Of a stretch of DNA of 44,714 nt, positions 25,305 to 33,013 are shown in pieces. Made by a program: the position numbers and the translations under genes. Under the pieces are notes generated by a model that worked only from the letters and a program-made list of their open reading frames with translations, ran no database searches and was not told the DNA's origin. Each line of letters starts with the position of its first letter. Position 1 is the first letter of the stretch. The stretch comes from [Candidatus Thermochlorobacteriaceae] bacterium GBChlB (GTDB lineage: Bacteria > Bacteroidota > Chlorobiia > Chlorobiales > Thermochlorobacteraceae): positions 1-44,714 of the forward strand of contig JPGV01000044.1 of assembly GCA_000724175.1 (NCBI GenBank). The letters run 5' to 3'.

Positions 25305-27452
25305 TCAGGCACTTGCGCGCTGAATATATCTTGAATCCGAGTCGCTTGTTTTTTTGGCGGCTAACTCGACAAAAAATGTCGTGCCTTGGTCTTTGCCTGC
25401 GCTCTCTGCCCACACCCGTCCGCCGTGCAGTTCTACCAATTGCTTGACAATTGACAATCCAAGTCCCGTTGAACTCTCGCCGCTTGTTGGTCGAGCCGAT
25501 AAGCGTTGAAATTTTCCGAACAGCTTTTTCTTGTCGTCGTCCGTTAAGCCTTGTCCCTCGTCGCGAATGGAAATCAGAATACAGGAGTCAGAAGACGGAA
25601 GTGTGTTTATTGCGTCTGTTCCCGGTCGTCTGATTCCTGTATTTCTCTTCATTTCCACATAAATGGTTTTTCCCGTCGGAGAGTATTTGATGGCGTTGCT
25701 GATGAGATTATCAAACACGTCGCGCATACGTTCTGCATCAATGTTGGCAAAGAGGTTCGGCTCAATGTCGCAAATGAACTGTTGATGTTTTTGCTCGGCT
25801 TGCGCGTGATTCTGCTCGACGACCAACTCGAGAAGTTGCGAGACCGAGGTGTCGCGTTTGTTGAGCTCGAATTTGCCTGATTCAATTGCAGCACTTTGAA
25901 GCAATCCTGAAATCAAATTCAGCATGCGTGTCGAGGCGCGTGTGATGGCGTTAGTCATCAACTCAACTTCCGGATTACCGCGATTTTTTTCTTCAATCAA
26001 CGCTGCGAATCCCATAATGCTTTGCAATGGGTTCTTTAAATCGTGCGCTGCAATCGAGAGCAGTTCCGACTTAAACGCGTTGGCAGTTTGCGCAGCGTTC
26101 CGCTCGGCTTGTGCAATAAGCCGTTCCTGTGCAAGTGCTTGATTGAGCGCCGTCAAGGCTTGATTTTTCCGCTGTTTCTGGCGATACCCGTTGGCGACGA
26201 GCAAAGCGATGAGTGAGACCAAAACGACGCCGCCGATAAGCGAATTTCGGACAAGGTCTTGATTCTCGGTTTCTTTTTTAAGCATCTCAATTTGGCGTTG
26301 CTGCTTCTCGCGCTCCAATTTCGATTGCAAGGAAGCAATGTTTTTCTGCATCTCAATTGAGATGAGGGAATCTTTCAACGCAATGAACTTTTGTTGATAC
26401 TGCCAAGCTGACTGGAAATCTTTCTTTGCACTATAAATGGCGGCCAGAATCCAACACGCATCTTTGATTTCACTACGCCCGCCGACCTCTTGCGCCAGCT
26501 CGAGGCCCTTCCGTCCGTAGCGCAGCGCATTGTCGTAATCCTGCATGGCAAAATAGACGCCGCCGATGTGAACAAGCGACTGTGCCACATACAGCCGCAC
26601 TCCCAGTGACTCCCGAATTTCCAATGCTCTGAAATGAAACTTCAACGCCTTATCATTTTCGCCGCGCAGGGCGTAAATCTCTCCCAAATTGTTGAGTGCC
26701 AAATCGGCATAGCGCTTATCGTTGATGATGTTGCTTAGTTCAAGTGCCTGTTCGGAATAGGTCAAGGCTTGGTCATAATCGCGCCGAAGTTTATAGCTAA
26801 TCGCGATGCCGACAAGTGCGGAACATTCACTGTCTTGTAAGCCAATGCTGCGGCTGAGCGTAAGGGATTTTAAGCCATACTCCAGACCGTCGTCGGGCAG
26901 GTGTTGAGAATTGTAGACATCGGCGATGTTATTGAGCGACCAACATAGTCCGCGCGTGTCGCCTATTTCTTCGCGCAGTCGCATGGCGGCAAAGTGATAT
27001 TCCAACGCACGGTCGAAGTTGCCTTGGTAGTTATTGATACTCCCTAAACTATGGTAACACCATGCAACCCCTGCTTTATCCCCAACGGCTTGGTATGCCG
27101 CAAGGCTTCTTTGCCGCATAGGCAAGGCATCAGCGTATCGACCTTGCCGCTCCGCCACATAGCTCAATGCGTTGAGTGCGTTGGCAATGCCGTGTGTATA
27201 TCCAGCGGCTTCGGAGAGCGTCAGTGATTCTTGGGCGAAGCGCACAACGCTGTCGTGGGATGTGCGCCAATAGAGTCGGGTGAGGGCGTAGAGCGCGTCG
27301 GCGCGTGACTCAACAGATGAGGCACTACGATAAACCTGTTTTAAGCTGTCGTATTTGGTCGTCAGCTCTGAGGGGTGCTCATGAGCATGGCTCTGAATAG
27401 ACAGCAGAGCTCCCCACAAACAAACCCAGATATAACAGGCTGACCAATGCAT
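25305..27452 (-). CDS. TPR sensor histidine kinase
   Basis: A 715-residue kinase from the ATG at 27452; a GTG at 27461 is an alternative. The order is: signal peptide or anchor (about 1-24), six to seven TPR repeats (about 40-370, e.g. GVAWCYHSLGSINNYQGNFDRALEYHFAAM), a coiled coil, one membrane segment (about 401-421, SLIGGVVLVSLIALLVANGY), HisKA with phospho-acceptor His470 in LLSIAAHDLKNPLQSIMGF, and HATPase_c with N-box VFDNLISNAIKYSP, G1 DEGQGL and G2 GESSTGLGLSIVKQL. The HATPase domain is interrupted at about residues 603-626 by an in-frame palindromic repeat. It is the last gene of the Bat operon strand, 62 bases from batE, and could sense periplasmic state through the TPR part. No partner regulator is adjacent. 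Confidence 0.92.
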   Translation of the reverse strand: MHWSACYIWVCLWGALLSIQSHAHEHPSELTTKYDSLKQVYRSASSVESRADALYALTRLYWRTSHDSVVRFAQESLTLSEAAGYTHGIANALNALSYVAERQGRYADALPMRQRSLAAYQAVGDKAGVAWCYHSLGSINNYQGNFDRALEYHFAAMRLREEIGDTRGLCWSLNNIADVYNSQHLPDDGLEYGLKSLTLSRSIGLQDSECSALVGIAISYKLRRDYDQALTYSEQALELSNIINDKRYADLALNNLGEIYALRGENDKALKFHFRALEIRESLGVRLYVAQSLVHIGGVYFAMQDYDNALRYGRKGLELAQEVGGRSEIKDACWILAAIYSAKKDFQSAWQYQQKFIALKDSLISIEMQKNIASLQSKLEREKQQRQIEMLKKETENQDLVRNSLIGGVVLVSLIALLVANGYRQKQRKNQALTALNQALAQERLIAQAERNAAQTANAFKSELLSIAAHDLKNPLQSIMGFAALIEEKNRGNPEVELMTNAITRASTRMLNLISGLLQSAAIESGKFELNKRDTSVSQLLELVVEQNHAQAEQKHQQFICDIEPNLFANIDAERMRDVFDNLISNAIKYSPTGKTIYVEMKRNTGIRRPGTDAINTLPSSDSCILISIRDEGQGLTDDDKKKLFGKFQRLSARPTSGESSTGLGLSIVKQLVELHGGRVWAESAGKDQGTTFFVELAAKKTSDSDSRYIQRASA
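25576..25646. repeat. Palindromic element inserted in frame inside the histidine kinase gene
   Basis: The left arm (25578-25592, AATACAGGAGTCAGA) is an inverted copy of the right arm (25629-25643, reverse complement AATACAGGAATCAGA; 14 of 15 match). The inner flanks GACGG and GACCGG extend the pairing. The element is about 71 bases and adds about 24 codons to the ATPase domain. The CAGGAGTCAGAAGAC type of sequence resembles short heptamer-like repeats scattered in several phototroph genomes. The pairing is seen directly; mobility is inferred. Confidence 0.75.
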
Positions 27453-27513
27453 CTTGTTCACTTACTCGAAAAATATTGCTCATACTGCTTTGACGACAGT
27501 TAGTTTCACAACG

Positions 27514-28314
27514 CTACGGTTGAATGATGCCGACCTGTGCGGCGCGCACCCAGCCTTTGTTGCCGTCGGGCAGTTTAATTTCAACCCAGTCGCCTTCGCT
27601 TCTTGCAAGTTGCACTTTTAAGCCCTCGTGGACAACGAAGAGCGTGGTGCTTTGGTCTCGCGGCTCGCTTTTGGCGCTCAGTGTGGGCGCAACCGTAACG
27701 CCTTCTGTCGTCAAACTCTCGCGGTATGCTTTTGCGATAAACATCGTTCCGAAAAAGGCAACAAATATCACGCACAGCGTTTGTGAGACGCGGAAAATGA
27801 TGTTATTCGGAAGAAAATTTTTTATGTGCAAAATCACAACGCCAACCAAGAGATACACGCTTGCCGCAAAAAGAAAGGCTAATGTGCCGATTGAAAAAGC
27901 GCCGAGAAATTTCGACGCAACAGCGTCTAAAAAAAACGGCGGCATCTGCGGAATTTTATCCTGAGTGCGAAGCCGCGCGATTTCTAAATTGTTCTGCACA
28001 TCATCATCCTCGCCTAAAAATCGTTTCGCTTTTTCGTAATAAAGAATTGCTCTGCCGATAGCGCCTGTTTTGTAGAACGCATTGCCGATATTGAAATACA
28101 GTTCGCCGCTCTGATAGCCAAGCGAATCGAGCAACAGATATTTTTGTAAGGCTGCGCCGTAGTTGGATTGCTCATACAGTTTGTTGGCGTCGGTAAATTC
28201 AGCCTCCGCATTGAAGTCCTGCGCAAAGACAGGCGGCACGACGAGTTCGCCTGCACAAACAGCCGCCGTCCATAGAAGCCCGAAAATACAGGCAAAGAGC
28301 GCGATACGGGTCAT
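27514..28314 (-). CDS. batE: BatE-like TPR and SH3 domain protein
   Basis: A 266-residue protein from the ATG at 28314, 2 bases past the batD stop; the longer frame to 28455 lies inside batD. An N-terminal signal sequence (MTRIALFACIFGLLWTAAVCAG) is followed by TPR repeats (about 40-100: ANKLYEQSNYGAALQKYLLLDSLG and GELYFNIGNAFYKTGAIGRAILYYEKAK). Two membrane segments come next (about 140-160, FSIGTLAFLFAASVYLLVGVV, and about 175-200), then a C-terminal bacterial SH3 domain ending DGNKGWVRAAQVGIIQP. This is the domain plan of BatE in Bacteroidota Bat (aerotolerance) operons. The exact role of BatE in the envelope complex is not established. It is tightly coupled to batD. Confidence 0.88.
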   Translation of the reverse strand: MTRIALFACIFGLLWTAAVCAGELVVPPVFAQDFNAEAEFTDANKLYEQSNYGAALQKYLLLDSLGYQSGELYFNIGNAFYKTGAIGRAILYYEKAKRFLGEDDDVQNNLEIARLRTQDKIPQMPPFFLDAVASKFLGAFSIGTLAFLFAASVYLLVGVVILHIKNFLPNNIIFRVSQTLCVIFVAFFGTMFIAKAYRESLTTEGVTVAPTLSAKSEPRDQSTTLFVVHEGLKVQLARSEGDWVEIKLPDGNKGWVRAAQVGIIQP

Positions 28315-28316
28315 AG

Positions 28317-30116
28317 TTACGCTGTGCCTCCGCGCCATTTTGAAAGCGCAGAAATCGCTTGCTCTGCGTCCGCGTAAATCGCGTTCAGGTCGTCTTGTGT
28401 CTCGGCGGCGGGCGCGTAGCGGTAGTAGTCCGACTTCTGCAAGACGCGCATACATTTTTCAATCACATCGTTTGGCACGGCTTTCGACTCGAGCAACTGT
28501 TTAATTTCGTCTTTCATCAAGGCGTGGTCGTCGGTGTTGAATTTATTGCCGATGAACTTCACAAGTGCGTTTTCCAATTCGGCGAAAAATTCTTTCTGCT
28601 TGTTTTCTTGCAAGAACAGGCTGGCGGCTTTGAGCCGTTTCTTGGCTTCGGGCGAGGCTTTGTAGAGCCGAGCAAATGCCACATCGCTTTGCAGGCGTTC
28701 ATCACGTTTTTGTTGCAACAAAACAAAAAGCAGTGCGGCAAGCGGCACAAGAAACGACGAGTAAAACCAGACAGATTTATAAATCGGCACAGTGTCTTTT
28801 TGCAGTGTAGCGGCATTGGTTTTGATAAAACGTATGTCTGTGCCAAACTTGGAGACCGCTTGCTTGTCGGGCAAATTCGCCGCCGCAAGTGCAGCAGCGT
28901 CCTGCTCGACTTCTACCTCAAATTGACCAGAGGAGAGCGTGATGTATTTCTTTTGGTCAGGGTCGAAGAACGAGAACTTAACGCTGTCGATTGTGAATCG
29001 TCCGCTTGCTCTGGGAATGGCGACAATCTCGACTGTGCGTGAGCCACTCACGACGCCAGCGTTTCGATTTACCGTCTCTTGCACTTTCGGCTCATACTTC
29101 TCGAACTCTTGCGGCAAATTGATATTGACATCGGGCAGCGTCTTGATATTGCCTTCGCCAGATATCTCGAACTTGAAGGTCATTGGTTGTCCTGTCTTGA
29201 CCTTGAACTTGTCGAGCGTAGCGTGGAACTTGTATTTGCCTACTGCGCCTGCGAAACTTTCGGGCTTCGGGTCGGGAAGCGGCATCACATCGAACTTAAT
29301 TGCCGGTGAATAAACCGGCACCTTTTCTTTTTTGCCCATTGAGCCAAGAAACGAATCCATATCCTCAAGGAGCGACAGCCCGCGATTGCGCTTAATTTGC
29401 GAGACAAGCACATCGCATGTGGCTAAATACGGCGAGACCTCGAGCTGTCCCGCTCGCGTTGGAAAGAGCTGCATTTTTTTAATCGTTGCCACGCGGTAGA
29501 GCGACCCATTGAGAAACTCCGTCGCCGTCGGTAAATTTTTTCCCAAATCGAAATTTTCCACCCAAAAGCCTTCGGGCTTGATGTCCTTTTCGGTTTCGTA
29601 AGTCGAGATGTCCAAGCGATAGTAAAGTTTGTAGGTAACGGTGGTGCCTTCGCCGACGTAGAGTTTCGTTTTGCTGACAACGGGTTTGATGAAAATCTCC
29701 GTCTTGGCAAGTTGCTTCAGGCTGCCTTGTTGCGCCGCCGCGTCGTCCTTGACAACTGTAATCTCAACGGCGTTGGTCGTGTAAGTTTTGTCGCCGATTT
29801 TAACGCTGGCAGGCGGAATGGTCAGCGTGCCTTCTTTTTTCGGAATCAAGGCGTAGCTGAGCGATTTGGATTGCGAGACTTGTCCGTTGATGATGCTGAA
29901 ACTCGTCGATTGCGAAATCCCCGTATTGGCAACATCAAACGCGCTCGACTTGCCTAACTGCACGTTGCCGAACTCGCCGTTGCCTTTGAGTTCAATGGTA
30001 TAATAAAACGGCTCATTTACCACAGCCGTCGGCGGAGCGGACGCCCGCACCGACAACTCTTGCCCAAAGGCAGGCAAGCCAAGCATAACGAACAAGACAA
30101 GGATACTTTTTTTCAT
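28317..30116 (-). CDS. batD: BatD family protein (oxygen tolerance)
   Basis: A 599-residue exported and membrane-anchored protein. It has a signal peptide MKKSILVLFVMLGLPAFG (cleavage before QE). Repeated immunoglobulin-like beta domains carry the BatD signature VNEPFYYTIELKGNGEFGNVQLGKSSAFDVANTGIS near the N-terminus and LPRASGRF-like IPRASGRFTIDSVKFSFFDP in the middle. A membrane segment (about 447-466, SSFLVPLAALLFVLL) follows, then a cytosolic helical tail ending KWRGGTA. BatD is thought to act with the von Willebrand factor proteins BatA/BatB in envelope maintenance. It lies between proC and batE on one transcript. The length matches the family. Confidence 0.92.
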   Translation of the reverse strand: MKKSILVLFVMLGLPAFGQELSVRASAPPTAVVNEPFYYTIELKGNGEFGNVQLGKSSAFDVANTGISQSTSFSIINGQVSQSKSLSYALIPKKEGTLTIPPASVKIGDKTYTTNAVEITVVKDDAAAQQGSLKQLAKTEIFIKPVVSKTKLYVGEGTTVTYKLYYRLDISTYETEKDIKPEGFWVENFDLGKNLPTATEFLNGSLYRVATIKKMQLFPTRAGQLEVSPYLATCDVLVSQIKRNRGLSLLEDMDSFLGSMGKKEKVPVYSPAIKFDVMPLPDPKPESFAGAVGKYKFHATLDKFKVKTGQPMTFKFEISGEGNIKTLPDVNINLPQEFEKYEPKVQETVNRNAGVVSGSRTVEIVAIPRASGRFTIDSVKFSFFDPDQKKYITLSSGQFEVEVEQDAAALAAANLPDKQAVSKFGTDIRFIKTNAATLQKDTVPIYKSVWFYSSFLVPLAALLFVLLQQKRDERLQSDVAFARLYKASPEAKKRLKAASLFLQENKQKEFFAELENALVKFIGNKFNTDDHALMKDEIKQLLESKAVPNDVIEKCMRVLQKSDYYRYAPAAETQDDLNAIYADAEQAISALSKWRGGTA

Positions 30117-30139
30117 AGACAGAGGTATGAAAAGTTGAC

Positions 30140-30955
30140 TTATTTTTTGACCAACTGACCCGCGCGTTCCGCCGCCTTCACGACAGCCTTAATGAGCGTA
30201 ACGCGCAAGCCACCTGCTTCAAGTTCCAAAAGCCCGTCGATGGTTGTGCCAGCAGGGGTCGTTACGCTGTCTTTTAAGAGCGCCGGGTGCTGTTTTGTTT
30301 CTAATGCCAATTTCGCCGCGCCCATGGTCGTTTGTGCAGCCAGAAGCGTGGAGACGTCGCGCGGAATACCGAGCTTCACGCCGGCTTCGGCAAGCGACTC
30401 AATCACAACATAAATGTATGCCGGACCGCTCGCCGACAGGGCGGTAACCCCGTCGAACAAACTTTCATCGAGCATCACCACTTCGCCAACAGCGCGGAAG
30501 ATTTCTTCAGCCATTGAGAGATGTTCCTTCGTTGCAAATTTGCCCTTGCAAATTGCCGTCATGCCTGCATTGATGCTCGCTGGCGTGTTCGGCATGGCCC
30601 GAACAACGGGAATTGGTTTTTCCAAACGCTCCTCAATGTAGCCCGTCGTAACCGCTGCTGCAACGCTCAACACAAGTTGACTGGGCTGAACTACAGCGCG
30701 AATATCGTGCGCCACGCGCTCCACGTTCTGTGGCTTGACGGCGAGTAAAATAACGTCGCTCTCTCTGGCAACGGCGACATTGTCGAGCGTTGCATCAATA
30801 CCGAGCTTCGATTTGACACGCGCAATGGAGTCGTCGCGTTTGACGCTACACAAAATGTTTGACGCCGATAAAACGCCGTGCGTCATCAAGCCTTGCGCAA
30901 TGGCTTCGCCCAATTTTCCCGCGCCGATAATTCCTAATTTTTTTCCTGAAAGCAT
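30140..30955 (-). CDS. proC: Pyrroline-5-carboxylate reductase
   Basis: NADPH-dependent last step of proline synthesis, cytosolic. The 271-residue protein has Rossmann motif LGIIGAGKLGEAIAQGL (7-23), LAVKPQNVE (about 71-79), RAMPNTPASINAGMTAI (about 118-134) and the C-terminal P5CR signature DSVTTPAGTTIDGLLELEAGGLR. It sits between batC and batD, with gaps of only 19-23 bases, so it should be transcribed with the Bat genes. No functional link between proline synthesis and the Bat proteins is known to me. Confidence 0.96.
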   Translation of the reverse strand: MLSGKKLGIIGAGKLGEAIAQGLMTHGVLSASNILCSVKRDDSIARVKSKLGIDATLDNVAVARESDVILLAVKPQNVERVAHDIRAVVQPSQLVLSVAAAVTTGYIEERLEKPIPVVRAMPNTPASINAGMTAICKGKFATKEHLSMAEEIFRAVGEVVMLDESLFDGVTALSASGPAYIYVVIESLAEAGVKLGIPRDVSTLLAAQTTMGAAKLALETKQHPALLKDSVTTPAGTTIDGLLELEAGGLRVTLIKAVVKAAERAGQLVKK

Positions 30956-30974
30956 TTGAAGGTTGCAAACTGTG

Positions 30975-31775
30975 TTACCAATCTTTTTCGGGTTTGGCTC
31001 TGCCCAGTGTTTTCTTGACCTGATATTTTTTCAGCATATCCTTTTCATTTTCTTTCAGCGCGTTGAGTATTCGCTCTGCTTCTGCCCGTGAGAAATTGGC
31101 TTTTTCGGGCTTGGCAGGCTTTTGCTCTTCTTTGCTTGGGTCATTCTGTTGCTCTTGTTGGTCTTGCTTTTGTTGGTCTGGTTGATTTTGCTTGTCGTCT
31201 CGTTTATCGTTTTTCTCGTCGTTGGGTTTGTCTTGGTCGTTTTTCTTATCGTCGTTTTTCTGGTCGTTCTTATTTTGGTTTTTTTTCTGTTGCTGTTTTT
31301 GTTCCAGTTCGCGCAGCATCGCACGGGCAAACTCGTAATTGTGTTTGGCGTCCGCATCTTTCGGGTTCAACGCCAAGGCGTGTTTGTAGTTCGCAAGCGC
31401 CTCTCGAAGCGCGTCGGGACGCTGTTCGGGCGTTCCCGCTTTAGCTTTTTTGAACATCGAGTTGGCGATGTTGTAATAAGCGTCGGCGCGGAGCGACTTA
31501 TCGAGCGATTCATTTTTCGCGACGCTTTCATATTGCTTCATCGCGTCGTCGAATTGTTTTTCTTTGTAAAGCGCGTTGCCCGTGTTGAATACCGCTTCTT
31601 TTTTCTCTTCAAATGTCTCAGCGCCTGTGATGACTTTCTCGTATTTTTTTTTCGCTTCGCCGTAGTCGCCACGATTATATGCGTCATTGCCTTGCCGCAG
31701 GTCGAGAAAGTGCTGCCCTTTCGTCGTCGTGCAAGCCATCAGCCAAAGTGCCGTTGCAAGAAAAACACGCGCCAT
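30975..31775 (-). CDS. batC: BatC-like TPR protein with Lys/Asn/Asp/Gln-rich tail, probable lipoprotein
   Basis: A 266-residue protein. The N-terminus MARVFLATALWLMAC has a lipobox-like LMAC with Cys15, so it may be a lipoprotein. Three to four TPR units follow (about 25-145: GNDAYNRGDYGEAKKKYEKVI, FNTGNALYKEKQFDDAMKQYESVA and ALANYKHALALNPKDADAKHNYEFA). Then comes an extreme low-complexity stretch (about 150-220) of Lys, Asn, Asp and Gln, and a helical tail ending LGRAKPEKDW. This is the BatC layout. The antisense strand of the low-complexity part looks like a hydrophobic membrane protein, but this is an artefact of the Lys/Asn codons. Confidence 0.88.
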   Translation of the reverse strand: MARVFLATALWLMACTTTKGQHFLDLRQGNDAYNRGDYGEAKKKYEKVITGAETFEEKKEAVFNTGNALYKEKQFDDAMKQYESVAKNESLDKSLRADAYYNIANSMFKKAKAGTPEQRPDALREALANYKHALALNPKDADAKHNYEFARAMLRELEQKQQQKKNQNKNDQKNDDKKNDQDKPNDEKNDKRDDKQNQPDQQKQDQQEQQNDPSKEEQKPAKPEKANFSRAEAERILNALKENEKDMLKKYQVKKTLGRAKPEKDW

Positions 31776-31803
31776 ATCTTAACAGTTGATTGAAGGGTTT
31801 ATG

Positions 31804-32838
31804 TTAAGGATTCAATTTTCGCCAATCGCCAACGAGGGTTTCAAGCATAAGCAAGAAGAGCCCGATGCTCAAGAAAATTTGAAATTTGTCGTCGTAATCT
31901 AAAAACTCTCTGGAAGCGAGTTCCGTTTTTTGCAGCCGTTCCAGTTCGGAGACAATGCCGTCCAAATTTGTCGTTTGTGCATCTAAGTGGTAGTAACTTC
32001 CGCCTGTTTTATCGGCGATTCGACGTAAATCGGTCTCGACGAACTTTGTGGTAACAATGCCGTTCTTATCGCGCTTGAAATCGATGCGCATGCCTCGCTC
32101 ATTGAAGACAGGAATCGGCGTGGGTTGCTCTGTGCCGATGCCAATCGTAAAGACGCGGATTTTTTGGGCAATGGCTTCATCGACAGCGGCGTCAATGCCT
32201 TTCTCGAAATCTTCGCCGTCGCTTAGGAGCAGCACAACACGGTTGCGCGTGATATTTCTATCGCTGGCGGCGGCGGCTCCCTCAATGCCGCGAAACGCTG
32301 AGGCAGATTCTTCAATCGCCGCCCGAAAATTAGTGCCTTGTGTTTGAATGGCGTCGGTCGAGACAGCATCGAGAAAGAGCTTCAATGCACTTTTATCGAG
32401 CGTCATTGGGCATTGCAGAAAGGCATCGCCCGCAAATGCCACCAGCCCGATGCGGTCTTGTCCAAGTTTATCAATGAGCTTGCTGATTTCATATTTCGCT
32501 TTGCTCAATCGACTGGGCTTGATGTCCTCGGCAAGCATGCTGTTCGAGACATCGAGCGCAATGACAATATCAATGCCTTTTTTCTTAACCTCTTTGAGCC
32601 GCGTGCCGAGTTGCGGTGCGGCGAATCCGACCAGCAGCATCGCCGTGCCAAGCACAATCAAAATCATCTTCCAAACAAGCCGCGCACGGCTCTGCGAGGC
32701 GGCAAGTACAGTGATGAGCCGTTTTTCCCCGAGTAACTCCAACGCGCGAAATCGCGCCACAAGCGCAAGTATCAACAGAAACAACAATGGAACGACCGCA
32801 ACCACATAAGGCAGATGTTCAGGATGACCAAAGCGCAT
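31804..32838 (-). CDS. batB: BatB-like von Willebrand factor A protein
   Basis: A 344-residue inner-membrane protein. Two N-terminal membrane segments (about 10-30, YVVAVVPLLFLLILALVAR, and about 55-76, WKMILIVLGTAMLLVGFAAP) flank a cytosolic stretch. The VWA domain (about 88-300) has a complete MIDAS site DVSNS (Asp96, Ser98, Ser100), a TQGTNF Thr and LLSDGEDFEKG. The last membrane segment is about 318-336 (FLSIGLFLLMLETLVGDW). It is the first gene of the minus-strand Bat operon and is divergent from the metalloprotease gene. BatA, MoxR and DUF58 partners, normally upstream, are not adjacent. A BatA assignment cannot be fully excluded. Confidence 0.88.
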   Translation of the reverse strand: MRFGHPEHLPYVVAVVPLLFLLILALVARFRALELLGEKRLITVLAASQSRARLVWKMILIVLGTAMLLVGFAAPQLGTRLKEVKKKGIDIVIALDVSNSMLAEDIKPSRLSKAKYEISKLIDKLGQDRIGLVAFAGDAFLQCPMTLDKSALKLFLDAVSTDAIQTQGTNFRAAIEESASAFRGIEGAAAASDRNITRNRVVLLLSDGEDFEKGIDAAVDEAIAQKIRVFTIGIGTEQPTPIPVFNERGMRIDFKRDKNGIVTTKFVETDLRRIADKTGGSYYHLDAQTTNLDGIVSELERLQKTELASREFLDYDDKFQIFLSIGLFLLMLETLVGDWRKLNP

Positions 32839-33013
32839 AATGAGTTCATCTTAAAGTGAAGTATCAAATATACATTGCTGCGGCGGTTTTCTCGTTAAAG
32901 CACCTTGCTCGACGCCGACTAGAATGACCGCCAAACTATGAAGAACGAATACTATTTCATACTTTGAGTAGTAACAACAAACGCTGTTTCAGTCAACTAA
33001 TCAGTGGAAGCTA

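Noticed and set aside
31122-31793. Plus-strand frame of 223 residues that looks like a multi-segment membrane protein
   Set aside because: It is the antisense of the Lys/Asn/Asp/Gln-rich BatC tail. These codons give Leu/Phe/Val-rich antisense sequence. The BatC reading has TPR motifs and operon context.
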